Positions 34,543-44,204 are shown, counted from the first letter of the stretch. The stretch: 64,000 nucleotides of DNA from an uncultured Roseibium sp. (GCF_963669205.1 NZ_OY769915.1:656001-720000); one strand, 5' to 3'. The notes: a model not told the origin generated them from the sequence alone. Numbers and translations: made by a program.

Positions 34543-34577
34543 TGCTGACACCATGCTGACACTACGCTGTCAGCATG
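34543..34577. promoter_or_regulatory. Operator for WYL regulator
   Basis: CATGCTGACA (34552-34561) and TGTCAGCATG (34568-34577) are perfect 10-bp arms with a 6-nt spacer. A third TGCTGACA half-site lies at 34543-34550. It lies between the regulator and GFA genes. Confidence 0.7.
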
Positions 34578-34620
34578 GCGCTGCTAAATCAAGCTCAGTT
34601 GAACGGGAAAGGAGGCACGC

Positions 34621-35034
34621 GTGGAGAACTCGGACAGGAAAATTTCGGGAAGCTGCTGTTGTGGCGCCGTGCGGTTCACCGTCAAGGGTACGCCGGGCAT
34701 GATGGGAACCTGTCACTGCTCTCGCTGCCGGAAACTGGGCGCGACGCCATTCGTTTTCGTCAAGCGGGAGCAGTTTGAGCTTGTGAGCGGGGAAGCCGAA
34801 ATTGCCTGCTTCCAGCCCGAAGCGCCCTATACCTATGTGCGCTCCTTTTGCCGGCGCTGCGGGACGGCGCTCGGAGAGCCACTGTCGGAGGAAACTTCCT
34901 TTCCCCTCAACGCGCATTGTTTCGACGATGATCCGGGTGTCCGCAACACGTTTCACGAATTCGTCGCCGAAAAGCCGGCCTGGTATGAAATCTGTGACGG
35001 TGCACGGCAATTTCCGGGGCATCCGGAAACCTGA
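34621..35034 (+). CDS. GFA (CENP-V/GFA) family zinc protein
   Basis: 137 aa, GTG start after AAAGGAGG. Cysteines in GSCCCGAVRF, GTCHCSRCRK and SFCRRCGTAL are the zinc-binding pattern of the glutathione-dependent formaldehyde-activating family. GFA proteins speed the reaction of formaldehyde with glutathione, but most members have other or unknown roles. Divergent from the WYL regulator. Confidence 0.9.
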   Translation: MENSDRKISGSCCCGAVRFTVKGTPGMMGTCHCSRCRKLGATPFVFVKREQFELVSGEAEIACFQPEAPYTYVRSFCRRCGTALGEPLSEETSFPLNAHCFDDDPGVRNTFHEFVAEKPAWYEICDGARQFPGHPET

Positions 35035-35195
35035 CGCCGATGGATATGCGGCGAATATGCGAAGTTGTCGTGGACGCGGGACGCGTCGCCGGATAACACT
35101 TCTGCACGGCCCCATTTGATCGGACCGGTCAATGGAGATGCAAGATCGCCCGCCCACCCAACACAGATCCATCCGGCTCCGGGCACTTCAACACC

Positions 35196-36050
35196 ATGCG
35201 CGGGATCGCGCTCATGGCGCTCGGCATGTTCATGTTTTCCGCCGTCGACACCATGGCGAAATTCCTGACCGACACGATCCATCCGTTCCAGATCGTCTGG
35301 TGCCGCCAACTGGGCCTGCTGCTCGGTGTCTTTGTTCTCATCGGCCTCAAGGGCCGGTCCGTGCTCGTCTCGGCCAATCCCGTCTTGCAGATCGGGCGGG
35401 GTGCGCTCGCTGCGGTCTCCGCAACGCTTTTCGTCATCGGTGTCAAGTTCGTTCCGCTGGCGGATGCGGTCGCGATCACCTTTGTCGCGCCTTTCATGGT
35501 CACCGTGATGGGCGCACTCATCCTGCGCGAACCGGTCGGCATCCGCCGCTGGACGGCCGTCATCATCGGGTTCATCGGCACGCTGATTGTGATCCGCCCG
35601 GGCTTGGGTGTGCTGCATCCGGCGGCTGGTCTGCTGGTGATTGCAGCCGGGGCCTTCGCGCTCCGCCAGATCCTGTCGCGCATTCTTGCCGGCGGTGACA
35701 GCGCCGGAACGACGGTTGCCTACACCGCGATCGTCTCCTGCACGCTGTTGACCGGACCGATGCTCTTTGTCTGGGAGTCGCCGGGGTCGGCAACCGAAAT
35801 CCTGCTGCTTGTCACCATGGCCGTTCTTGCGGCAGCCGGGGAAACGCTAGTCATCCTGGCGCTGGATGCTGCCCAGGCGGTCGTGGTTGCGCCTCTGCAA
35901 TATACGCTCCTGATCTGGGGAACCTTCTACGGCTTCGTCGTCTTCGGACAGTTCCCCGATGGCTGGACATGGCTGGGGGCCCTCATCATTGTTGGGACTG
36001 GCATCTATACGCTCAACCGGGAGCGCCTGGCGCTGCGCAGGAAACGCTGA
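35196..36050 (+). CDS. EamA/DMT family transporter
   Basis: 284 aa with ten membrane segments. FKxVPLADAVAITFVAPFMV-type sequence and a mirrored second half give the EamA duplication, with FVAPF and REPVG typical of RhaT/YdcZ-like DMT porters. The ribosome binding site is weak. Convergent with the PAS-GGDEF-EAL gene. Substrate unknown. Confidence 0.85.
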   Translation: MRGIALMALGMFMFSAVDTMAKFLTDTIHPFQIVWCRQLGLLLGVFVLIGLKGRSVLVSANPVLQIGRGALAAVSATLFVIGVKFVPLADAVAITFVAPFMVTVMGALILREPVGIRRWTAVIIGFIGTLIVIRPGLGVLHPAAGLLVIAAGAFALRQILSRILAGGDSAGTTVAYTAIVSCTLLTGPMLFVWESPGSATEILLLVTMAVLAAAGETLVILALDAAQAVVVAPLQYTLLIWGTFYGFVVFGQFPDGWTWLGALIIVGTGIYTLNRERLALRRKR

Positions 36051-36085
36051 AACCGGAAAGCCGCGCCGGGCATCCGGTCCCAGCC

Positions 36086-39000
36086 CTAAGCGCCGCGAAC
36101 CAGGCTGTCGGGCGTTTCCAGGTAAGTCAGCAGATCTGAAAACGCCATGGGTCTGGCGAAGTAGAACCCTTGCAGCCGGTCGCAGCCGAGCCGGGTCAGG
36201 ATCTCGGCCTGCTCACGCGTTTCCACACCTTCCGCAGTGACGCCCAGTTCGAGGGCCTGGCCGATTTCGATGATCGAACGCAGCAGGCGCAGTCCGCCGC
36301 TGCCTTCGGCAACCAGCGAAACAAGCCGCCGGTCGATTTTGAGCCGGTCCGGGTTGATCCGCTGCAGCGCTACGACCGACGCGCGCCCACTGCCGAAATC
36401 ATCGACTTCGATGCCGATCCCCAGTTCGCGCAGTTGGCGAAGACGGGCCAGGAAATCATCGTCCTGCTCCTCCAGAAAGATGGTTTCCAGAAGCTCGAAG
36501 CTGATCTGGCCGGCATAGGTGTCCACGCAGTCGCGGATGGCGTTTACTTCGCTGTCGTTGATCCGGTTTTCACTGACATTGAACGACAGCGACAGCGGTT
36601 GGCGGTAAGCCCCGAATGCCTGCTGGCATTCCCGGACCGCCCGTTCGAAGATCATCCGGTCAATGTCTGCCGCCACATGCAGATCCGTTGCAACCGACAG
36701 AAAGGCAGCCGGTGTCAGGATTCCTTTTTCAGGGTGATGCCAGCGGGCCAGCGCCTCGATGCCGACAACCTGCCGAGTCGCGGCATCCACCTGCGGCTGA
36801 TAGAAAGGCACGAACTCATCGGTTTCGATCGCGCGCAGCAGGTCGTCGGCGACATCCTTCGTACGCTGCACCTCTTCAAGGTCTGACTGGTCGAAGACGC
36901 CGAGTTGCCCGCGCCCGCGCCGCTTGGCCTTGTAGAGCGCGACGTCGGAATTGGTCAGTAGCTGGTCGATATCGGCAAGCGGCGTGCGCGCCAGGCCGAT
37001 CGAGGCACCGAAACGGCAGATCTTCCCCTCATAGCGCATCGGGCGTGACAGGTCCTCAAGCAGCACATTGGCGAGGTCTTTGGGCCGGTCGACGTCGTCG
37101 CCGGACACATAGAGCAGCACCACGAATTCATCCCCGCCGATGCGGGCGACGACGTCTTCCGCGTCCGCCCTTGCCAGAATGCGCCTGGAAATGTCCAGCA
37201 GCACCTCGTCGCCGGCGGCGTGACCCATCGTGTCATTGATCTGTTTGAAACGGTCCAGGTCGATATGCAGGGCCGCGATCTCGCCGCCGCGGTCGATGCG
37301 TCGCTGGACAAAGTCCCCGAATTTCTGGGTGAGATAGCGCCGGTTTCCGAGACCTGTCAGGTCGTCGTGAAGGGCCTTGTAGGTAATTTCCTGGTTCGCC
37401 TTCTCCAACTGTGCGGAATAGCGTTCCAGCGCACGTTGCTGGCGAACGACTTCCGTGATGTTCAGGCGCAGGACGACATATTCACCCTTTTCGGTACGCG
37501 AGCGAACCATCCGGTGATGCTGGTCGTCGGAGAACTCGAAATCCTCGACACCGGGTTCCAGAACATTTGGTGTGCAATACGCCTCGACCCATTTCTCTTC
37601 GCGCCCGATGGCCGCCGGGATACGGCCGCATTTCGCGGCCGTGCCGAGAAGGTCTTTCAAACTGGTGCCAGCTCTGATTTCGTCCGGATTGTCCGACATC
37701 GATATCGCGTAGGCCGGGTTCCAGATTACCAGGTTGTGGTTTTCATCGTAGATCGCAAAGGGATCGGGATAGGCGTTGATCGCAGAGAACAGGCGGTCCT
37801 GTGTTTCTTCCAGGGCCCGGCGCTGGCGCACCAGTTCGGTCGTGTCGATGCGGAGCATGACCAGGTCACCGTTTTCGACGCGTGTCCGCAGCAGCCGGTG
37901 ATGGACATCGCCCGGCAACTCCAGGTCCTGAACGGGCTTGGCGACATCGACCTCCTGATGGTCGTCGGACATCCACTCTTCTTCGCGTCCGATCGCGTTG
38001 GCAATCTTGCCCGAACGAATGGCGATGCGCGCGACCAGAGTTCGGTGCATGCCGGTTTTAAGCTCGTCCGGATCGCTCGACATGGAGGCTCGATAGGCGT
38101 CGTTACACACGACGAGACAGTCGTCGGAATCATAGATGACGAAGGGGGCGGGATAGGCGTTCAGCGCTGCCAGCAAGCGGGCCTGCGCCGCTTCGGCGGA
38201 CCGCTTTTGTCTGACGAGTTCGGTGGAATTCAGCCGGATGACCACGTAGTCGCCGTTTGAGGACCTTGAGCGCAAAAGCCGGTGATGTATGTCGCCGTCA
38301 AGCTCTACATCTTCCCAGCCGCTGCCCAGGTTTTCGGGCGTCATGATGCTTTCCACCCAGGCATCTTCCTGCCCGACGGCATCGGGATACCGCCCGTGTT
38401 CGATCGCAAGGCCCAGGACATCGCGCAGATGCATGCCTTCAGCAAGATCTTCCGGGGTGTCGGTTACTGAGGCGGCATAGCCGTCATTCCAGCAAACGAG
38501 ATTGAGGTCCTTGTCATATATGACGATCGGATCCGGGTAGGCATTCAGGGCCGCAACGAGCCGCGCATGGGTGCGGTCCGACGCCTGCCGCTCGCGCGTG
38601 ATCTCGGTCGTGTCGAACCGGATCACCAGAAGATCTCCATTCGCCACCCGGCTGCGCAGGACGCGCTGGTAGACATCGCCTGCAAGCTCCAGGTCGGACC
38701 TGGGTTCGGCTGTGTCGGCAAGGTGTATCTGCTTGTGCAGCCAGGCTTCCTCCTGGCCGCGCGCTTCTGCGAAGCGACCGTTCTCAAGCCCGATCCGCAA
38801 CAGCGCCTCAAGGCTCAGGCCGGCCTTGAGGTCGCTGGGCGTCTCCGTCAGGGACGCACTGAAGGCCCTGTTCCAGAAACGAAGCCTCTTGTCCTTGTCG
38901 TACAAGGCCACGGGATCGGGAAAGTCCTGCAGCGCCGCCTTGAGGCGGTCGTCTTCCAGGTGCGTCTCTCCGGTTTGCTCAGACCCGTCATGTTCAGGTC

Positions 39001-39388
39001 CGTCATGCGCAGAGCGTTCGTTGGCGGCGCGGAATGTTGCGCAGATGAAATGGCCGCCGTGTTCCGTGTTCTCGACGGCAACGAAAGACACGCTCACGTG
39101 CAAGTTCGAACCGTCGGAACAATGGCAGGCGTCTTTCGTGATCTGCGCCTTGCCGCGCCTGGCGAGGTCTTTCAGAAAGGAGGTGCTGAAACCGCGCGGG
39201 CCGGTCTGGCTGAAAAGACAGGCCATCTCGCGGCCGACAATCTCCTCCGGCCGGTACCCGAAGAGGTCTGAAAAGGCGCTGTTGACATGAACGAGGGGTG
39301 CCGACGGCGCGCCGGGCAAAAGATGCCCGACGGCGACCGCGTCACTCATCAAATCCATAAAATTGGTCTTTAACGCCGCAAATTCCAT
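36086..39388 (-). CDS. PAS-GGDEF-EAL cyclic-di-GMP signalling protein
   Basis: 1100 aa, no clear membrane segments, so probably cytoplasmic. Residues 1-120 are one PAS domain. Residues about 148-659 are four tandem copies of a 128-residue PAS-like unit that opens with ALNAYPDPIVIYD-type sequence. The GGDEF domain (about 675-830) has an intact RIGGDEF, but the RxxD inhibitory site is replaced by DAED. The EAL domain (about 845-1085) has EALARW, the Asn of FNVSENRI, VDDFG, LKID, AEGVE and LQGFYF, so both cyclase and phosphodiesterase activities look possible. An AT-rich upstream region holds its promoter. Confidence 0.93.
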   Translation of the reverse strand: MEFAALKTNFMDLMSDAVAVGHLLPGAPSAPLVHVNSAFSDLFGYRPEEIVGREMACLFSQTGPRGFSTSFLKDLARRGKAQITKDACHCSDGSNLHVSVSFVAVENTEHGGHFICATFRAANERSAHDGPEHDGSEQTGETHLEDDRLKAALQDFPDPVALYDKDKRLRFWNRAFSASLTETPSDLKAGLSLEALLRIGLENGRFAEARGQEEAWLHKQIHLADTAEPRSDLELAGDVYQRVLRSRVANGDLLVIRFDTTEITRERQASDRTHARLVAALNAYPDPIVIYDKDLNLVCWNDGYAASVTDTPEDLAEGMHLRDVLGLAIEHGRYPDAVGQEDAWVESIMTPENLGSGWEDVELDGDIHHRLLRSRSSNGDYVVIRLNSTELVRQKRSAEAAQARLLAALNAYPAPFVIYDSDDCLVVCNDAYRASMSSDPDELKTGMHRTLVARIAIRSGKIANAIGREEEWMSDDHQEVDVAKPVQDLELPGDVHHRLLRTRVENGDLVMLRIDTTELVRQRRALEETQDRLFSAINAYPDPFAIYDENHNLVIWNPAYAISMSDNPDEIRAGTSLKDLLGTAAKCGRIPAAIGREEKWVEAYCTPNVLEPGVEDFEFSDDQHHRMVRSRTEKGEYVVLRLNITEVVRQQRALERYSAQLEKANQEITYKALHDDLTGLGNRRYLTQKFGDFVQRRIDRGGEIAALHIDLDRFKQINDTMGHAAGDEVLLDISRRILARADAEDVVARIGGDEFVVLLYVSGDDVDRPKDLANVLLEDLSRPMRYEGKICRFGASIGLARTPLADIDQLLTNSDVALYKAKRRGRGQLGVFDQSDLEEVQRTKDVADDLLRAIETDEFVPFYQPQVDAATRQVVGIEALARWHHPEKGILTPAAFLSVATDLHVAADIDRMIFERAVRECQQAFGAYRQPLSLSFNVSENRINDSEVNAIRDCVDTYAGQISFELLETIFLEEQDDDFLARLRQLRELGIGIEVDDFGSGRASVVALQRINPDRLKIDRRLVSLVAEGSGGLRLLRSIIEIGQALELGVTAEGVETREQAEILTRLGCDRLQGFYFARPMAFSDLLTYLETPDSLVRGA

Positions 39389-39596
39389 TCCGCCTCACAA
39401 CTCAGTATTTGAGTGTAAAGGAACGAAGTTAGATAAACATAAATTTGTGATGTGGCAGGTGTTTAAATGAAACTCGGATCCAATATATTGTAAATTATAT
39501 CAATACTGTCAATTTGGACCAGATGTATTGATTGTTTTCGGCGAATAACTCATGGTTTTATTATAAATCCTGAATTGCAGCGGTGTGATCTTCAAC
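39389..39596. promoter_or_regulatory. AT-rich intergenic region upstream of the GGDEF-EAL gene
   Basis: About 200 bp distinctly richer in A and T than the surrounding GC-rich DNA, with runs such as AATATATTGTAAATTATATC. No ORF or hairpin terminator stands out; promoter or nucleoid-protein binding is likely. Confidence 0.4.
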
Positions 39597-40076
39597 TCAG
39601 TAATCTTCGCCTGCATATCGGTTCGGTTGATCGAGCGCACTCGGGTCTCCGATGAAACGTGCCCAGTCGGCACCGGGTCTCCAGATGCTGTCCATGTTTT
39701 CAAATCCCGTGGTCTCCGCAAGGAGATGACCCGTTCTGGCATAGCGATAGAAGAATGCGCTGACCCGTGCATTGTAGATGCAATGCACGTGGATCGATGT
39801 GTCCTTCAGATCTTCGAGCGCGCGCCGGAACGCGTCAAAGTCGGCGTCGGTGGGATGGTCGAATTCGACCGGAATGTAGACATAGGTCATTCCGAGGCCG
39901 GAGACGGTTCCCGGCTCGTCTTCCAGCGCGCCCTTGTTGTGATGCGGACCGAGATTGACGATATGGGTCACGCCCAGAGATTTGATCTCGGCGAGTTCCG
40001 CCTCGCTCGGCTGTCCGGACGTCGTGATCCTGCCGGATATCCGCCGCCAGTTCAGGATGTGGGGGAGATCGCGCAT
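39597..40076 (-). CDS. Protein tyrosine phosphatase-like (DUF442/BLH-type) protein
   Basis: 159 aa. RRISGRITTSGQPSEAELAEI and the P-loop HCIYNARVSAF (a CX4R form) fit the small cysteine phosphatase/DUF442 family. ATG 40076 is chosen because GGGAGC precedes it and the longer start overlaps the DUF1272 gene. Second gene after DUF1272; substrate unknown. Confidence 0.78.
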   Translation of the reverse strand: MRDLPHILNWRRISGRITTSGQPSEAELAEIKSLGVTHIVNLGPHHNKGALEDEPGTVSGLGMTYVYIPVEFDHPTDADFDAFRRALEDLKDTSIHVHCIYNARVSAFFYRYARTGHLLAETTGFENMDSIWRPGADWARFIGDPSALDQPNRYAGEDY

Positions 40077-40090
40077 GGCACGGGCTCCCG

Positions 40091-40345
40091 TCAGACCTGA
40101 AGGTCCGCGCATTGCGGATGCGCCTTGGTGAACCGTTTTGTGGAGGCCGGATTTTTGACAAGGTGTTTTTCGGGCCGCACTGGCCGTTCGACAAAGTTGC
40201 CGCCGCAGTTGGGGCAGGTGTCACCGAAGCGGTTTTCAGCGCAGTCGGCGCAGAAGGTGCATTCGAAAGTGCAGATGCGGGCGTCGGTTGCCGAAGGGGG
40301 AAGATCCTTGTCGCAACACTCGCAATTCGGTTTGAGCAAAAGCAT
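40091..40345 (-). CDS. DUF1272 zinc-ribbon protein
   Basis: 84 aa. NCECCDKDLPP, CTFECTFCADCAEN and CPNCGGNFVERP give the cysteine array of DUF1272, a small metal-binding family of unknown role. GGAGACG precedes the ATG. 14 nt separate it from the PTP-like gene; the pair is divergent from GlxA. Confidence 0.9.
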   Translation of the reverse strand: MLLLKPNCECCDKDLPPSATDARICTFECTFCADCAENRFGDTCPNCGGNFVERPVRPEKHLVKNPASTKRFTKAHPQCADLQV

Positions 40346-40412
40346 GGGACGTCTCCTTTTGTCGACCGGTAACCGGTTCGTCCAGCCCTAGACTAGTGAA
40401 TTGTTCCGTGGC

Positions 40413-41447
40413 ATGAATGACAAGATGACCTCGTTTTCTGCCAAATTTGCCGAACCCCGTGACGAGACCAGACAAGTGGTGTTCGTCGTTTACCCGGACA
40501 TCGTCCTGCTCGACCTTGTCGGTCCGTTGCAGGTCTTCAGTCATGCGCCGGACCCGCAAACGAAAACCAACGGATATGAGTGCGCGGTTGTCTCGCTGAG
40601 CGGCGGCACGGTGACGACGAACACCGTGGTCTCGATCCCGAGCGAACCTGTTTCCCGGTACCTGAACACCGAGATCCATACGCTGGTCGTCGTGGGCGGG
40701 CACGGCGCCAACACGGCCATGCACGACGCGCGAGTGCTCGCCATGGTCAACGCCCTGGCGGAACGGGCCGGGCGGGTCTGTTCGGTCTGCTCCGGTGCTC
40801 TTGTCCTGGCCGCAGCGGGTCTTCTCAACGGGCGCAGGGCGGTCACGCACTGGGACGATTGCGCCACGCTGGAAACGGGGTTTCCCGAAGTGAAAGTCGA
40901 AATTGACCCCATCTACATCAAGGACGGCAACGTCTGGACCTCTGCCGGCATAACGGCCGGCATCGATATGGCGCTCGCTGTTGTCGCGGAAGATCTCGGC
41001 CGGCGCTCGGCGCTGCGCGTCGCAAGGTCCATGGTTACCCACATGGCGCGCGCCGGGGGACAGTCGCAATTCAGTCCAGTGTTGCGCCGGCAACTGCTGG
41101 ACTCGACCGGACGCTTCGAAGACCTTCATCATTGGGTCGCGGAAAACCTCTGCCGGGACTTGAGGGTTGAGGAACTTGCCGCGAAAATGAACATGAGCGC
41201 CCGGAATTTCGCCAGGCTGTATACCGGGCAAATGGGTTTGACACCGGCGAAAGCGGTCGAGGCCATTCGTATCGAGGTGGCCCAGAACCTTCTGGAAACA
41301 AGCGGGAAGACCGTCAAGCAAATCGCCGTGCAGTGCGGTTTCAACGACGAAGAGCGCATGCGCCGGGCCTTCATGCGCACGCTCAGCGTCTCTCCAACGG
41401 ATTACCGGCGCGGCTTTCGCGCTCATGGGGTCCCAAAGCCTCATTGA
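40413..41447 (+). CDS. GlxA family transcriptional regulator (DJ-1/PfpI + AraC)
   Basis: 344 aa. A DJ-1/PfpI-like domain (LLDLVGPLQVF, RVCSVCSGALVLAAAGLLNGR, THWDDC) precedes an AraC helix-turn-helix pair ending CGFNDEERMRRAF. Family members often control amine or amino-acid catabolism. The start is uncertain among TTG 40401, ATG 40413 and ATG 40425. An imperfect palindrome at 40363-40380 lies in the divergent region. Confidence 0.87.
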   Translation: MNDKMTSFSAKFAEPRDETRQVVFVVYPDIVLLDLVGPLQVFSHAPDPQTKTNGYECAVVSLSGGTVTTNTVVSIPSEPVSRYLNTEIHTLVVVGGHGANTAMHDARVLAMVNALAERAGRVCSVCSGALVLAAAGLLNGRRAVTHWDDCATLETGFPEVKVEIDPIYIKDGNVWTSAGITAGIDMALAVVAEDLGRRSALRVARSMVTHMARAGGQSQFSPVLRRQLLDSTGRFEDLHHWVAENLCRDLRVEELAAKMNMSARNFARLYTGQMGLTPAKAVEAIRIEVAQNLLETSGKTVKQIAVQCGFNDEERMRRAFMRTLSVSPTDYRRGFRAHGVPKPH

Positions 41448-41523
41448 AAGCGGTCGGTCCGCTGCGCGAATTGATGCGAGGCCGACGGTTGCGCTATGCT
41501 TTCCGCGACGAAAGGAGACGGAA

Positions 41524-42375
41524 ATGCCGATCAGCTCCAAAGCGTTGCAAACTGCGGGGTCTAGCCGGACCGGCGGGCCAATCGGACGTTTCGCGGCGAC
41601 GGTTCTGCTCGCCGCGGTCCTCACGGCATCACCGTTCGCGGCGCAGGCACAGTCCGGTTTCGTGTTGGGTGCTGATATCGAGGGTGCGCCTGTGGATGTG
41701 CCTGGATTTGGAAAGCCAGGACAGCTGCCGGCAGACAACGGCGTCGAACTCGGTGCGCAGGGGACGGGAGATTACGCTCGTTTTCTCGGATTGTTCTCAA
41801 TTGTGTATCCGGAACAGGACATCTCCGGACTTTGGGGGATCTTCAAAGTGACGCGCGAAATGTGCGGGGCCTTGTACCGCGGAGAAAAGAGCCTCGTCGA
41901 GGCCGCACCGGAAGGATTCTTCATTGAACGCGGAGATGTCTTCGCGCTTGGCTGGAAGAACGAGAACTGGGACGGAACCAGGTTTGCCGTTACAAAAACG
42001 GGAGATAGCGAACGTGACGTCGCCGAAGGTCATCCGGCCTGGGAAGTGGATTTTTCTGAGGACGGTCGTCTGCGCGAATGCGGGGTCACTTTTGGATCCG
42101 CCGTTGGGTCAAACAGGAACAAGAGTACGGCAACTGAGGATGCACGCAAATCGGCCGTACCGTTCATGTATGTCACCGTGCCGCATTTCTACTCTGCAAT
42201 CCTGGTCGAACCGCAAAATGCCGGAGCATATGGGCTTCAGCAGCACGACCTTCTCATCATGCTGACCCCCTGCTGTGCATCCTGGTGCAGCACCACGACG
42301 AGTTTCGACTTCAGCGAGGGGAACTGGTATGTGCAGTCACACACCCGGTTCAATCTTCCCTCGAAGGCGGATTGA
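41524..42375 (+). CDS. Secreted cysteine-containing protein, paralog 1 (unknown family)
   Basis: 283 aa. Signal peptide core FAATVLLAAVLTASPFAAQA, then an unrecognised domain. It is clearly paralogous to the protein at 49145-49993: both share LSGLWTVF-type, CRALYRGEKNLVEAAP-type, TGDSERD and GHP blocks, and cysteines near ALYRGEK, in the ECGV position and in a C-terminal CCASWC cluster. AAAGGAGA precedes the ATG. No domain or partner suggests a function; it precedes the cytochrome gene by about 300 bp. Confidence 0.75.
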   Translation: MPISSKALQTAGSSRTGGPIGRFAATVLLAAVLTASPFAAQAQSGFVLGADIEGAPVDVPGFGKPGQLPADNGVELGAQGTGDYARFLGLFSIVYPEQDISGLWGIFKVTREMCGALYRGEKSLVEAAPEGFFIERGDVFALGWKNENWDGTRFAVTKTGDSERDVAEGHPAWEVDFSEDGRLRECGVTFGSAVGSNRNKSTATEDARKSAVPFMYVTVPHFYSAILVEPQNAGAYGLQQHDLLIMLTPCCASWCSTTTSFDFSEGNWYVQSHTRFNLPSKAD

Positions 42376-42675
42376 CGCGGCAAACCTTTGCATCTCTTCG
42401 AAGCCGAAAGGGGATCTGCTCAACGCCACGCCCGGGATCCATCCTTGCTCTTCGGCGGCGTTGATTTGCGATGCATTTGTGCGCAGATCTGGGCTCTTCC
42501 GAGTGTTCAATCAGGATTTTGCGCTGCAAACATACGGCGTCAAAGCACATCGACAGATTTGACTATAGATACATTCGAAATCAAGTGTGACAACATGGTT
42601 CGTGATCAGATCTGAAAGAGATTTCAAAAGCGGAAATCGCCGGAAAGAAGCGAAGAAATGATCGAGGGGGAGAAG
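42376..42675. other. Intergenic region, no gene supported
   Basis: Rather AT-rich toward its right end. GAGGGGGAG at 42664-42672 is the ribosome binding site for the cytochrome. Nothing else stands out. Confidence 0.4.
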
Positions 42676-43512
42676 ATGTTTAAACAAATACTTTTGGCGG
42701 CGGCCATTCTGCTGCCGGCTACGGCTTATGCCGAACCGAGCCTGGAACGCGGTGAATATCTTGTGCGAGGCCCCGCCGCCTGCGGCAATTGCCACACGCC
42801 CCAGGGGCCGAACGGGCCTGACATGGCCAACGAGCTTGGCGGGTTTCTGGTCGAAAAGAACGACGCGATGGAGGCCTGGGCTGTCAACATCACACCGGGG
42901 AGCCGGGTCGCCGGGTGGAGCGATGAAGAGCTTGCCCGGGCAATCCGCGAGGGCATCCGGCCCGATGGCAGCGTCATCGGCCCGCCGATGCCGATCGGTC
43001 TCTACAGGGGGCTCAGCGATGACGACCTGATGTCGATCGTGATGTTCTTGAGGACGGTTCCGGCCAGCGACAACCAGACGCCTCAGTCGACCTACAACTT
43101 CCCGCTTCCACCGGCCTACGGACCTCCGATCGACACGGTGGCGTCGATCCCTCAGGGGGTCACGGTCGAATACGGGGAGTACCTGGCCGGTCCGGTCGCA
43201 CACTGCATGGAATGTCACACCACCTTCGGCGAAAAGGGGCCGATGTTCGAGACCCATCTCGGCGCGGGCGGCTTTGAATTTCACGGACCCTGGGGTGTTT
43301 CGGTCGCTCCGAACATCACGCCGCACGAAGACGGAATACCCGGCTATTCGGACGAAGAGCTCGCACGGATGATCACGCAAGGCCAACGGCCCGATGGCAA
43401 GCCGATGCTGCCGCCGATGGGCTACGGCTATTACGGGACAATGACGCCCGAGGATCTTTCAGCGATCCTTCTTTACCTGCGCCAGATACCGCCGCTGCCG
43501 AGCCCGGGTTGA
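42676..43512 (+). CDS. Diheme cytochrome c
   Basis: 278 aa with a signal peptide (MFKQILLAAAILLPATAYA). Two CxxCH heme sites, CGNCH at about 36-40 and CMECH at about 177-181, each lie in a cytochrome c domain, and each is followed by NITP- and PPM-type segments with the likely axial Met. This resembles diheme subunits of periplasmic alcohol or aldehyde dehydrogenases. ATG 42676 follows GAGGGGGAG; ATG 42658 lacks a good site. No dehydrogenase gene is adjacent. Confidence 0.9.
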   Translation: MFKQILLAAAILLPATAYAEPSLERGEYLVRGPAACGNCHTPQGPNGPDMANELGGFLVEKNDAMEAWAVNITPGSRVAGWSDEELARAIREGIRPDGSVIGPPMPIGLYRGLSDDDLMSIVMFLRTVPASDNQTPQSTYNFPLPPAYGPPIDTVASIPQGVTVEYGEYLAGPVAHCMECHTTFGEKGPMFETHLGAGGFEFHGPWGVSVAPNITPHEDGIPGYSDEELARMITQGQRPDGKPMLPPMGYGYYGTMTPEDLSAILLYLRQIPPLPSPG

Positions 43513-43515
43513 TCC

Positions 43516-43533
43516 TGCCGCGGCGAAGCGGCA
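43516..43533. terminator. Short hairpin between convergent genes
   Basis: TGCCGC (43516-43521) pairs with GCGGCA (43528-43533). It sits between the cytochrome stop and the hypothetical gene end, without a T run. Confidence 0.3.
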
Positions 43534-43539
43534 CACGGA

Positions 43540-44094
43540 TCACTTGAGCGCGCGCATGCTGCGCAGCGGATCGGATTGCACTGCCACCCGCTGAACGTAT
43601 TTCAGGTGGCCGACGGCAGGCAGGAAATCCTGGTGGGCGGGCTTGTGTTCCAGGAAGTCCTGCAGCCGCAGCAGATTGATCGGCTGCTTCTCGATCAGCG
43701 CCTTCACGCGCTCGACGGCCTCGTCCAGCGGATAATTGTCTATGAACTGACAGGCCGTTTGCGTTGGCGTCAGGATATAGAAATCCTGCGCCTGCCGCGG
43801 CGCGTAGCGCGTGATGTCGAACGGCGATGCACCGAGGGCGTGAAACTTGGGCATCAGCCCGCAAATGCCTGATTGCCCGTGTTTGACAACCGTGCCCGAG
43901 GTCTGTCTGTAGCCGAGATTTTCGAGCCGTTGCACCACGTGGCGGCGCATCGCCGGCGACAGCATGTCCGCGTCCGAACGGTCGTATTTCAGGTCGTCGA
44001 AGACCGATAGAAGCTTGAGATCCGTATCGGCGATGAGGAGATACGGTCCCAGCTTCAACGGCTCGGTCTGATCGAAAATGTTCAATGCGCACAT
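43540..44094 (-). CDS. Hypothetical 184-aa protein
   Basis: Not recognised. Soluble, no signal peptide. Segments include MCALNIFDQTEPLKLGPYL, DQTEP, a QTACQFIDNYPLDEAVERV block and a C-terminal LPAVGHLKYVQRVA. ATG 44094 is preferred with CGGAA upstream; a TTG at 44133 is the longer option. Convergent with the diheme cytochrome gene and about 100 bp from the end of the adenylate cyclase gene upstream, on the same strand. Confidence 0.65.
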   Translation of the reverse strand: MCALNIFDQTEPLKLGPYLLIADTDLKLLSVFDDLKYDRSDADMLSPAMRRHVVQRLENLGYRQTSGTVVKHGQSGICGLMPKFHALGASPFDITRYAPRQAQDFYILTPTQTACQFIDNYPLDEAVERVKALIEKQPINLLRLQDFLEHKPAHQDFLPAVGHLKYVQRVAVQSDPLRSMRALK

Positions 44095-44204
44095 CCGTTC
44101 CGAAGCGTGTTCCAGGTGGTGCAGGAACGGCAACGCTCAGTCATGCCTCCTTACCTAGAGCGCAGGTGTGCATTGAGGAGTCGGGGGCACCCGCATGGTT
44201 TGCG

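Noticed and set aside
40236..41738. 500-aa minus-strand frame opposite the GlxA gene
   Set aside because: Overlaps GlxA and the DUF1272 gene in another frame; no family motifs.
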